64,000 bases of DNA from positions 434,327,958-434,391,957 of the forward strand of contig CM068372.1 in NCBI GenBank assembly GCA_034769895.1, in the 5' to 3' direction. Below, one piece after another: positions 10,403 through 21,124 of the stretch. The notes beneath the pieces are model-generated. The model had not been told where the DNA came from, did no database searches, and worked only from the letters and a program-made list of their open reading frames with translations. Every line of letters starts with the position of its first letter. Position 1 is the first letter of the stretch. Source of the DNA: Magicicada septendecula (lineage: Eukaryota > Arthropoda > Insecta > Hemiptera > Cicadidae). Both the position numbers and the translations under genes were made by a program.

Positions 10403-11287
10403 ATCTAGTAGTAGGAGAGTGATATTATTAAAATTTCTTAACGAATAACATAAAAAGTAAACATGTGACTTTCGTCGATATTTGTGGTTAAAGTTAGTTT
10501 CATTGGAACATTAATCAATCAACTTTAAATTATTAATACCTCTTTAACAATATTAAAATATCCGTACAATAAGGTTATGAATTCGGTTTAGTGACAAGAT
10601 TCATTATCTGCTTCATCAAATTGGATAACACCCAAAATTACAGGTATTTGGATATTCCTCACTAATAGAGTTGAACATTATTAACTATTTTGTAACAATC
10701 TTAAAGTTAAACACAATACATAATAATTAGTCTATGATAGGTCAAAGTTTTTAAAGTTTATCATTAATTGGTTGATGCATCCTATCTCGGTATGTCCATC
10801 AAGTTAATTCTAAAATTAAAGTTTGGTTACGATTAATTCACTTTTTTTCTTTTAAATTCGCTTAATAGCTCTGGTTACCCTTAAAACTTGTTAATTGCAC
10901 ATATGATCAAATCTCTTCTCTTACTATTACTGCTATTTAATAAAATATTTTAATCCATTAATTACTTAAAGTCATTTGTCTTTTGTTCGTAATTTCTTCA
11001 ATAATAATTACTTGGATCAATAATTTAAATATGGTTCCAAGCTTTGTTTGATTTAAACTGATATAATATGGTTAATCAATTTCGCTAATATCGTCAATAA
11101 AATTTGATTACTATTCTGTATATTTAGTAATTGTCACTTATACTTGCGTTCGATGTCGTTTCTGGTAGTATGACTATTAAAATTCTTTATTTAATTAAAT
11201 CATATTTAATAACTCTTAATCATTCACTGCCTATGCGCACATACTCCGGATTAGAACACTGATATAAAAATACTTTCACTTTGTTTA
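10403..11287. other. AT-rich sequence, no gene seen
   Basis: No coding frame, repeat or RNA gene was recognised in this interval. Confidence 0.5.
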
Positions 11288-11295
11288 CTTCCGAC

Positions 11296-12126
11296 CAGTG
11301 GCGAAGTTACATGGAGGCAATTGAGGCAATGCCTACCCTAAAAATTCTGTAGAATAAAAATTATAAATACGTATGAACTACATAACGTAAAGATTATACA
11401 TTGTTACCGCGACTGTCGAATTTATTAGGCCGAAACGTTCTTTACTGAGCGACCGCTAGATGGTGACAGGTGAGATTCGGCATAGCTCGTTTAAAGCGAA
11501 TGAGGCAACCTGAACTTGCCTCAGCGTTTTTTGTATACATCGTATGTAAGCAATGTGCCGGAGTGATAGGGAAGTGAAGGGAGGCGGGATTGTCCTGTGC
11601 TGTACACATAGAGCGTTGAGGCATGCCTCACATCAGTGGTCCAAACATTCAAGTTAAAGCGCGCTGTGTTGTTTATAAGTGTGTTTTATTTTATGCGGTT
11701 ATTAAAAGTGTCCCTGTTATTCCGCTGAACTAACAGATGATCAAGATTGTTATTTGAATTATTTGTAACATTAAACATATATACAGAAACTAATCAAGTT
11801 TAAAAATTTGAAGTTCAATCAGCTGTATTATTGAGTATGACTAATACAAGGATTGTTCAATAGAAACACGTATAGAGCTGTAAAACATTTTTTATTCAAC
11901 GATTTTAAAAGAAGTCTCCATTAACATTAAGACATGAGTTCCACTGTTACACCAACCTGTAGATTCCCTGCTAGTAAAATTCTTACGGCTGTTTGTGGAA
12001 CCATTCACTTACAGCAAACTCTACCTCAGCGTCCGATTTGAACCACCATCCTTTTAGTGATTCCTTAAAAAAAATTTAAGATAAGATTTTTGCCTACCCA
12101 TTCATTAACTACTAGCTTCGCCACTG
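11296..12126. mobile_element. Non-autonomous hAT element with 8-bp target duplication
   Basis: The ends are short inverted repeats: CAGTGGCGAAGTTA on the left and, on the complement of the right end, CAGTGGCGAAGCTA. CTTCCGAC flanks the element on both sides (11288-11295 and 12127-12134), an exact 8-bp duplication as hAT transposases make. Inside there is no hAT transposase, so it must have moved with a transposase supplied by another copy. It contains a palindrome TGAGGCATGCCTCA near 11618, the string TGCCTACCC near both ends, and a mariner fragment on the minus strand. Length is 831 bp. Confidence 0.9.
11848..12065 (-). pseudogene. Mariner transposase C-terminal fragment inside the hAT element
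   Basis: The minus strand reads LKGWWFKSDAEVEFAVSEWF, a stop, then a piece ending LVQQWNSCLNVNGDFF. This is the end of a mariner transposase (compare VNQWLKSQAADFYRDGIEKL in the mariner at 25 kb). A string AAGGATTGTTCAATAGAAAC beyond it resembles a mariner terminal repeat. Only the last 60 or so residues remain. Whether it inserted into the hAT element or was captured by it is not decided by this copy alone. Confidence 0.7.
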
Positions 12127-12134
12127 CTTCCGAC

Positions 12135-12593
12135 CTAACCTCAACTTCCCTATTCGAGGTTAAGGCGGTTTTGATCAGCTGTCGGCTATCAATTCTGCAT
12201 TGTTGTTTGCGGTGACCTGCATGGATCCCTCGTCGCTGTCTCGAGATGAACTGATGATCTTACCTGTGTCAAAATCTGGTACCTAATAATTAACAATGAC
12301 CCCTGATTGGTCAGTTTTTTCAATTTCTGTGTACTTTCGGTATTATTCGGCAAAACAGACGCGTTCTTGGCGTCATCTCGCTGGGTTTGAGATTATCAAA
12401 ATTCAGTTCCCAATTGTAAGCCCACGGGATTGTAAATAATTAATTCCTTATAATTTAAATTGTTCATTTATAAGTACTCTAATCATCTTTTCATTACTCC
12501 CATTGCTTTTGTCTTTTTAACATGAGTATTTCGGTTACCCACACCATATAACTTTGATAATGATTAACAAAATAAACGTATTACTATTTTTTA
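12135..12593. other. Unassigned sequence
   Basis: Slightly higher GC than its surroundings near 12160-12420 but with no frame or repeat that I recognise. It may be part of the LINE remnant that follows. Confidence 0.4.
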
Positions 12594-12740
12594 CTTTTAT
12601 CGGTCTTGCTGCTGATGAAACATGCCCTCTCTGTGGTCTTGGCAGGATGGATGGCGACCACCTGCAGACGTGCCAATCGTTGACTTACCCGAACGATGAC
12701 ACAATCAATCGCTACTGGGAGGCTCGACGTTGTATCTATT
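12594..12740 (+). pseudogene. LINE 3' ORF remnant (cysteine-histidine tail motif)
   Basis: A 49-residue stretch, AADETCPLCGLGRMDGDHLQ followed by TCQSL and YWEARR, matches the C-terminal zinc-knuckle-like motif (CPLC-x-H-x-C) that ends many arthropod non-LTR reverse transcriptases. The preceding RT is absent, so this is a short relic. The clade cannot be fixed from so little sequence. Nothing else was recognised up to 12990. Confidence 0.5.
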
Positions 12741-13709
12741 TACATATCTTATTTTCCATTTTATCTTATTTATTATGTTCAATTTTGATAAACTTTTATC
12801 ATTACTGCTTCCTTATCAATTATTACCCCTTCTCATTAACGTTTAAGGTGGTAATTTGTTAAAAATCTTCTATGGTACATAGAATCCTCAATATTTTTTA
12901 CATTGTCTTTATCCCTTTCTTATAATAATAATTCTTACATCTAATGTATTATTATTATTCACTTTTGTTCCCTGTGATATCTTATAACTACGGTCAAACC
13001 TCTTTATAACAAACCTCGATATTACGAAAACCTCGATTTTACGAATTTTTTTACTGCACCGTGACGTTGTAATAAAACTATGTATAAATTTACCTCTATT
13101 TAACGTATTCATACCTCTATATAACGAAATGGTGACACATACTGCATATCAACATACAGTAATTTTTACTCAATGTTTTGTAAAAATAATGCCATTAAAT
13201 TTAGTGCAAGACATCTCTGTGAGTTTAAAGGTAGTTAATCTTTTGATTTCTGTACCTAAATTGTACTTTTATACAAACACAAAGTATTCTTGACCACAGC
13301 CGAAAATGACTGGTTATTTTTATTGAAATTGTAAAGCGTAAATTCCCTAAATTGTCTTACATTTGTACTGCATCACCCATAACAATAAAATCCTAAGAAA
13401 AGATTTAAACACGTGTTCTGCCGTTACCTGTTGGCGACGGGCTTGGCCTGGTCGGAAAGGGAGTTATTGTAAACCTATACATAAGAGTAGCGGAATTCCC
13501 CAAAATCCATTAACTAACACAGAACACTGAAATAGACATAACAAACAGAATTCTTAGAATTCACTTGGCCCAGACATCCTCTATTGTTCAGTGCATACAG
13601 TTCAGCAATAACTTTTCCTGGGATTAACTCAGTTTGTCTCTGTCTTTGGATTGTGTTAGTCGTGTTATACAGGTTAGTCGTGTACTGTTTCTGTAGTGCG
13701 CCGTATGCA

Positions 13710-15435
13710 ATGTCAAAACGGAAGTGCCTTAGTGTTTCGGAAAAAATTAGCATTATACACGAAGTTGACAAAGGTGTTAAAAAAAAGATATCGCGCAAAA
13801 ATTTGGAATCCCACCAAGTTCACTGTCGACAATTTTTAAAAAATCGGGACGTGATACTACAGGAAGCAGACCAACGTAAAGAAAGTCTAGTGAGGAAAAA
13901 GTTAAAAAGTAGCATGTATGATGATATCGACGAAGCCATTTTAAAATGGATGACGGTGATGCGCGAAAAAAAGCTTCCATTATCCGGGACATTAATTAAA
14001 GAAAAAGCCCTAGAATTTGGTGCTGCATTGGGACACAAGGATTTCCAGGCCAGCAATGGGTGGTTAGAGAAGTTTAGAAAAAGGCATGGTATAATTCATA
14101 AAGTAATTTGTGGAGAAAGTGCAAGTGCAAGCGTAAGTAACTGTGAAACTTGAAAGCAGGCTGTGTTAAAACCGATTTTAAAAGAATATCCGCGAAAAGA
14201 CATTTTCAACGCGGACGAGACGGGTCTATTTTTTAAATGTTTACCCAACAAAACGCTAACTTTTAAAAATGATCCGTGCTTTGGTGGTAAACAAAGTAAA
14301 CTAAGAATTACGGTGTCAGTGGCTGCAAACATGCTAGGGACTGAAAGACTTAAAATGTTGGTAATTGGCAAAAGTAAAACTCCGCGTTGTTTTCGAGGAG
14401 TTAAATCTCTAGAGGTAGACTACACATTTAACAAAAAGGCGTGGATGACTACTGACATTTTTACAGGTTGGGTAAAAAAGCTGGACAAACAAATGACCAC
14501 ACAAAAAAGAAAAATTGTGCTTTTTATTGATAATTGTACGGCTCATCCTGGAGACATTAATTCTATATTATTTCTTTTATGAATTTGCTAACTGCTATAA
14601 TTTTTATTGTTCGACTAAGCTTTTCGTCATCACTGACATCTTCAGGTCTTAAACAACCTATAAAAATTATAGCAGTTAGCAAATTCATAAAAGAATAGTA
14701 AGGATGGCTGCTAATTTAAACAATAAGAAGAATTCTATATTAAATAACGTAAAAGTCGTATTTTTCCCACCAAACTTAACGTCAATTATACAACCAATGG
14801 ATCAGGGGGTAATTAAAACTCTTAAATTGCACTACCGAAAAAGAATCCTGAAAAAAATTGTTACCATTGTAGAGAACAACCAGACTGTCCCTGTTAATAT
14901 TGTTGATCTCCGGGAGTGCATTTCTGAATTATCAAAAGTATGGACCAATGATGTTAGCGATGAAACAATATTCCATTGTTTTTGTAAAGCTGGTTTCAGT
15001 ACCGCCACGACAGAATGGAATGAAGAAGATGATATGACACTAGTATAGTTAAGAAGTCACTGGAATTTTCTACAAACAACTGGAAATGTCAGTAACGAAG
15101 TTACACTGGAAGATTTCATCACTGCTGATGAACAGGTTACTGTTTCTGATTTTCCGGACGATGACGACATACTCCATAGTGTTAGCAAGTCCTCTGAACC
15201 GGTAGAAGATGATGATGATGACGACGACGAAAATTTTGAAGACCAGCAAGACAAGAGAAAACCTACCGACGACGAGGTTTTACAGTCATTTAAAGCAATT
15301 AGGCTGGCACTACATCTCAAGGACGAAGTACCTGACAGTATTTTTGAGTATTTAAATAGATGTGAAACTTTTTTTGAACATAGTATCTTATTCAAACACA
15401 GAAAACAACAGAAAATTACCCACTTTTTCAAGTAA
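13710..15435 (+). pseudogene. Tigger-type transposase (CENP-B HTH plus DDE), disrupted
   Basis: Translation begins MSKRKCLSVSEKISIIHEVD at 13710, a typical CENP-B-N helix-turn-helix start, followed by a CenpB-type DNA-binding half (GWLEKFRKRHGI near 14065). The DDE core has FNADETGLFFKCLPNKTL near 14205, KIVLFIDNCTAHP near 14510 and NLTSIIQPMDQGVIKTLK near 14775, so all three catalytic acids are visible. A poly-acidic stretch near 15208 and the ending QQKITHFFK close the protein at 15435. Two in-frame stops (TGA at 14151-14153 and TAG at 15046-15048) and an inserted foldback at 14572-14695 disrupt it. Family members bind their own terminal repeats and cut at TA. Confidence 0.9.
14572..14695. 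repeat. Small foldback insertion in the Tigger transposase
   Basis: Arms of 36 bp (14572-14607 and 14660-14695) are perfect inverted repeats around a 52-bp loop. It sits between the second and third catalytic blocks of the transposase and adds 124 bp. A MITE-like or foldback insertion is likely. The string TTCTATATTA occurs just before it (14561) and again at 14734, so a local duplication may have accompanied it. Confidence 0.8.
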
Positions 15436-15960
15436 CGAATTAAAACTGTATCAAAAATTATATAGCCTACTGTCAACATTACCGATCAACATCCATCAAA
15501 GACTAAAGAATGCATTGGGATTAGTGCTTTTTAACATTTTAAATAAAGTTAGTGTATTCATTTTTTGTACTATTGTTGTGAAAAAATTATGTGCTAGAAA
15601 TAAAAATACAGTGTTAACCTAAAATTCAGTTCAACATGGTTTTACGTATAGCCTACAACCATGTACAAGGTAAGTCTTTACATGAAATACACAAACTCTT
15701 TATTCAGTACGTACTTATTATGTATTAGATTAATATGTAAAGCATGACATAAAAAATACATTTACTTTTTTAAGTATGCGCTATTAAGAAAAATAATGGT
15801 ACGTAATATTAATTCACTATAGAACGTGAAACAACATTCATAAAAAAATTAGACGGGGAATTCTTGTTATAAATGGTTTATACCTCTATATAACGAAAAC
15901 CTCTATTTAACGAATTTTTTTCCGGGATTCTCAATTTCGTTATATAGAGGTTCGACTGTA

Positions 15961-16397
15961 TTTCACAGTATTATTTTATATAACTACTTAATTATTATTC
16001 ATACTAATTCTATTTCTTTTGGCTAGAGACCTGGTCTATTACATTGCTAACTGTTTTTATTTATTTTATATTAGTATTGGTTTCTAAACGATATTTGCTG
16101 TGGCCTATCTATACTGAACTAATCATCACAACTTCTGATTACCTCAGTATTAGCTATTCTTTTATTTTAATTTATTTACACTTTCCATCAGCCTATCATT
16201 CAGTATTCTTGAGTGTTACATTTTTTTCTTATTTTACATTACATCTTCGTCTTTTGATTACATATATTTTGCATCATGTGCATTATAGTAGTGATAAAGT
16301 TTGGCAGTGTTTTGGTCTGCTCTGGTATTCTGACATTTGTTGGTAAATACCTACTGCTTCATGCATCTGGGTTCACATATAAGTTATATTTAATTTA

Positions 16398-16430
<33 letters not shown>

Positions 16431-17933
16431 ATTCATGGCAATAATTATTGAGTTGCCTTACATTAGTGGTATTACATCTCAGTTATCATAATGACATTAG
16501 TCCCTTTTCTTTTTTTATCATTTTATGTGTTATTTATATTGTTCAAGGCACTATGCTGTACCTCTTGAGCAGTTATTTTGCATTTCTAATGTACACCAGT
16601 CCTTCTATATAATTATTTTTGTTAATTGAATGCTTCTTATACTCTCTAGTTTGCTTATATTATAATACACTCTAGTTTAAGAGCATTCCTGTTATTGTTT
16701 TTGGCAATTCTAATTGAAACTTGCTGGTTAGTTTAGGTTGTGTCCCCAACTGGATTCCCAACAATGGATTAGTTTTGTCTTTACATATTGTACTGAATTC
16801 TTCACATGATTATTGCTAAGTTTTATTATTTATGGCTAGATGTTTCTTTTTTGTGACTATCTAAACCTTATTGTTCACTAAGAGTTTTCTCTTATAATTT
16901 TATATCTACCTTACATATTGAACTAGTCTTGGACATCATTTAGTTGTTACTTTTATACATTCTTAATTTATACATTTACAATTCTTATTGAATATAATAT
17001 AAGGGGAATCACTCTCCCCTTTACTTTCTTATCCTCATTGTTTTACCTTTGAGTTTTTGTTATATTGTCAAGTCATTGAAGTTAGTTTATTAATAGTTTG
17101 ATGTCAGTGTCAAGTCATAGCATAGGGTTTTAATTCAGCTTTTAAATCACTTCTGTTTTCTCTATCATTATCAATAACTTATTTTCTCATTATTTATTTT
17201 ATTCTTGTCATTGTTTATTTCTTCTTGTAGTTGAATTCATTTTATTTCCCCTAGTTGCACTGATTCTATTATCATCCTTAATAAATCTCTTCTTATGGGT
17301 GTTGCTATCTTCTTCTCACTGTCTGATCTATTGGGTATTTGGGTCAACGTTGTCTTGTCTTGTGTTTTTATTTCTTCTGTAATATATTATTTGTTATTAA
17401 CAATTTCTTTTATTCCCTTACATTAGTCACTATTTGTCCTATGTCCTATTTTAATGTTCCCATTTTGTTGTTTATTTTGCTTTGGGTTGTTTACAATCAG
17501 TTTGTTTTATGTTGGTATTGGGTTGATTATATGTAACGTTACAATATATATATTGCAACAGATCAAATTTTATTATACTAATAAGGATATAGTGAGTGTG
17601 TAAAAATCACAAACAAGTCTATTATGGAGGAGATGAAAAATTATTTATTATACACACAAATATAGTTTTAAAGAGGTATATTGTATTATAAATTGTCATG
17701 TATTGTAATTTGCAATAATAGTTTATAATGTTCGATAATATATCGGTTTTACTTGATTGAGGCTACGACCTCAGTACATGCAATCCTCCACTTTCTACCG
17801 CCACTCCCGTCCTGGCGTCCTCTTCTTCAGCATCACTCCTTCCTGGTGTCCTCTTCGTCCGGTGTCCTCTTCACAAATACGTTAGACACACAATGTTTAT
17901 TATTTTCCCTAGAATAGTTTATTATTAATTGAT
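15961..17933. other. T-rich intergenic sequence with an ATT microsatellite
   Basis: Strongly T-rich on the plus strand. An (ATT)n run of about ten units lies at 16399-16429. Short open frames here have the low-complexity F/I/L/Y composition expected of AT-rich noncoding DNA. No element was recognised. Confidence 0.55.
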
Positions 17934-17944
17934 ATATAAATTTT

Positions 17945-18224
17945 GAGCGGTCGTGGCGTAGTGGCTAGCGTGTGGCGCTGCTACGCTGTCGGCACGGGTT
18001 CAATTCCTGCCGGGGGCCATCTGATTTAGATACAACCGTTCCCCCTCGCAAGGCAATGGCAAACTAGTGAGAGGTATCCTGCTTAGTATAAACCTTCCCC
18101 AACTATGCCGTTCGGATCCGGCATTAAACTGTAGGTCCCATATACCTGTGAGAGACTCAGTACCACACGCACCACAGGTATATGCGGGGAGGGTACAAAC
18201 CAGTCAAAAGACTGAAGGGCTATG
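17945..18224 (+). mobile_element. tRNA-derived SINE with 11-bp target duplication
   Basis: A 280-bp element. The 5' part has an RNA polymerase III A box (TGGCGTAGTGG at 17954-17964) and B box (GGTTCAATTCC at 17997-18007) with tRNA-like spacing. The unrelated body includes CCCCCTCGCAAGGCAATGGC near 18042. ATATAAATTTT flanks both ends (17934-17944 and 18225-18235). There is no poly(A) tail. The intact boxes and perfect duplication suggest a fairly recent insertion. SINEs depend on a partner LINE, which I cannot identify here. Confidence 0.9.
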
Positions 18225-18235
18225 ATATAAATTTT

Positions 18236-19919
18236 ATCAATCTCAGGATGAATATGGGTATCAATTTAATAAGGTGTATTAGTCGTACACCTTCCACGCA
18301 ATCTTGAAGTGTCTTTATAGTCCCTAAGTGGATATCTTAAACTTACACGAAAAGCACTATACTATAATATAACTCTATTTAAATAATTGACCTACTCGGC
18401 TCTGTATGCAGAACTTCGTACAGAATACCAAGGATTATGTTAAATTATACTTTTCTATGTTCGCTCGAGAACAACTCTCACCCACGAGCACAACTTCACC
18501 TTGCAACTTCCACAGACAGACTGTGTCGATCATTACTCTACAGAGAATGAATGTTACTGAATTTAGTGTTTTCCGATTGGCTAAACCCAAGTCACATGAT
18601 TGATGGTTTCAACAGATATAAACTTTTCCAGAAAGAGTTTGTATAAATATGCACTAACTTGCATTGAATTATCTACAAATTTTTATGACCCTATTAATGG
18701 TGTTTCAAATTGAGTTTTTCCTACTTAAAAAACCATATTTCTAAAATAGTTATGAGCCACAGAGTACACATAAATTGAAGCTATTTACATAAATAATTCA
18801 TTGTCAAAGTTTCACGTCGCTCGGTTAATTACCGCGAAAGATATAGCGATCACACGTTATCACACCCACACAAATTCACTCAAAAAAATACATGACAATA
18901 AAGAACATCTTTATATGAAGAATTTGGTATACCCTACATACTTATCCATTTATAAATACAAAACTTATGGCTAAAAGACAAAGTATTACATAAAACCAAT
19001 TTAAACATGAAAATGATCGTCATCCATGTGCTCTGATACAAACAACATAGCTTATCATCCTGTGTTCCGTTGCAATATGTATATAAATAAGTTTTGTACA
19101 GTTCCATTTTGTTTCAAATTTAAAAAAAAGTAAAGTACCGGATTGTATATACTGAGACGATCGAGCGGGAGGGAGAATTAAAGTATGCATTGCCATCTGT
19201 CTGTTGACAGGTTCGAATGTGCTTCGCTGTTGGCCGCTCAGTACCCTTGAAGCTTCCAGCGTATTCACATAGTCGGCTTTTGTCTACAGTATTTGCGATG
19301 AGTACTGTTGCATGAGCAAAACGCGACAGTGTTTTTCGTAATGAATTTGAGCGTAGGAATTTCTATACACACGTGTTGAGTGTTATCGCAGGGCAGGTAC
19401 ATAGTACACCTATCTGATTTTCATAAATCTTTTATTAGAAGAATCTACCACATTTGAGCATGGTCTGAATGCAGTGAATATTTAATGTCTTTAATACTTT
19501 AATTCCTTGCGTTTCGTTAACGAGGCAGTAAATGGTAAATTCAATTCCTATTTGTAATAATTCCCTTCCAGAACTCAGGTAAGTACGCAACTGAAAGAAT
19601 TACTTCTTAACAGCATTAATTTTGTCTAAACAATCTGGAAATATAATAGTGCGATGGTATTCTCTTCCTTTTTGGTCACGAAAATCATATCCCTGGTACA
19701 GGTTCCTACTCCTTAAAAATTTAGGGACAGATTAACAGGTATATTTCCGATTATTTACCACTTGCTGGCGACAAACCTTATTCTTTGGCAGAATCTGACA
19801 TACACATTGTTGGTAATGAAAACGAAGAGTTTCAACGTTCATTATTCACAATCCTGGCAGCTTTCTGGCTAATAATCCTTACGCACTACAAGACCAAGGT
19901 TATCGAACATGAAGAAGCA
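18236..19919. other. Unassigned sequence upstream of the Helitron Rep
   Basis: No frame of note. The last part (about 19700-19919) is probably the decayed N-terminal half of the Helitron protein but is too diverged for a firm call. Confidence 0.4.
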
Positions 19920-19939
19920 GACTACGTAACATGACCCTT

Positions 19940-20880
19940 AGGTAGCAGGATCTGATGGCGATCGTACAGTACGCAAATTTGGCAAACTGGACAGGTTTTT
20001 AACCATGACCTGCAATCTGAAATGGATAGATATAACTTCTTAACTTGGAGAAAATGAAAAATGCTGATCGACGTGATAGGTTTTTGGAGTGTTTGCTGCA
20101 AACTTAACTGGAGATAAAAGTGACTTACTAAAAAATCACTCATTGTGAGCAGTTGCTGTCTACACACATTTATTTAATTCCAGAATGTGGATTACCACAC
20201 TACCTAATGCTTCTCCCAAGTTTGAGTGGCACTGGACATTGAAGTATGTCTGTGCGGAGAAATATCTGACCCAGTCAGTTTTCCAAGGCTTCATAAAATT
20301 ATTATCTCGACTATGATACGTGGATCTTGTGGAGCGCGTAATCCTAATGTTCCTTGCACGATTGATGGAATATGTACATATAATATCCGAGCGACTTTTT
20401 ACATGAAACTATTGAAAATAACAATGGTTATCCAAAGTACCAGAGACGAGATGACGGAATTTTTGAACTAAAAGGAATTATCAATTTGATAATCGTCATT
20501 CGCTCTCTACAATTGTTTCCTAATTCTAAAGTACAATGCCCACATCAATATTGAAAACCTATTCCAATACATGTATAAAGGATGTGAACTCAACATGTAG
20601 GCAATTCGTAAGAGGCGTCAGTGACAATCATTAACTGGAATATGTTGAAACTATAACATACATGAATATGCCATACTTTAGCTCTCATCAGATATTCGGT
20701 GCCTTCATTCAAAAGAAATGCATGATCAGTCACATACAATCGTTCTCTTAGCTGTGCTTGAAGATGGATATTATAATGTGTATTAGGGCAGGGGATGAGA
20801 ATGCAATCCAAGGACCTGCAACAAAACGCACAATATTCATGAATTCATGGTTTGATTTTAATCAATGCGATCCCTGTGCT
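19940..20880 (+). pseudogene. Helitron Rep domain remnant
   Basis: Pieces in several frames match the Helitron Rep (HUH) region: FGKLDRFLTMTCNLKWIDIT near 19976 (family: FGKPDLFITMTCNPNW), RDRVFGVFAANL near 20068, GLPHYLMLLPSL near 20188, SRGACGxxNPNxPC-like GSCGARNPNVPCTIDGICTY near 20330 and KYNAHINIENLFQYMYKG near 20530. The HUH box, normally PHAHxL, reads PHYLML at 20195-20212, so the second histidine is gone. Rep domains nick and join DNA for rolling-circle transposition; this one cannot. Many stops and frame changes. Confidence 0.72.
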
Positions 20881-21021
20881 TGTCAATTCCTGTATAGTGG
20901 CATTTCAGGACTTTACGGATTCACTGACAATAAATCGATTCCAGGAAAGAGATATGGCTGCAAACTGATAGGGAGGATGTATGCTGTCGCACCAAACGAT
21001 CATAACAGATTTTACATACGT

Positions 21022-21124
21022 ATGTTACTACTTCATATTAAAGGAGGAACATCATTCGCATGTCCACGCAGCTACAGCAGTACATATGCAACTTATAAGT
21101 CATACAAAGAAGCGGTTCTTGAAT
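21022..21124 (+). repeat. Left copy of a long target duplication around the LINE
   Basis: Starts ATGTTACTACTTCATATTAA and matches 22904-22990 on the other side of the LINE. The copies differ by several substitutions and a short length change. If it is a target-site duplication it is unusually long, about 90-100 bp. Confidence 0.7.

Larger units (their letters stand above)
12991..15958 (+). mobile_element. Tigger/pogo DNA transposon with TA target duplications
   Basis: The element begins CGGTCAAACCTCTTTATAAC at 12991 and ends with the complement of CAGTCGAACCTCTATATAAC at 15958. TA flanks it at 12989-12990 and 15959-15960. Subterminal regions repeat the motif ACCTCTATATAACGAAA several times on both sides (for example near 13089, 13111 and 15888), which are probable transposase binding sites. 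The transposase lies between. Full-length structure with a disrupted gene. Confidence 0.92.

Noticed and set aside
16044-17536. Small membrane-protein genes in the T-rich stretch
   Set aside because: The F/I/L/Y-rich frames reflect base composition; no start context, homology or conserved pattern is visible.
19020-19268. Minus-strand frame of 82 residues upstream of Helitron A
   Set aside because: No recognisable motif and no repeat elsewhere in the window; chance open frame is the simplest reading.
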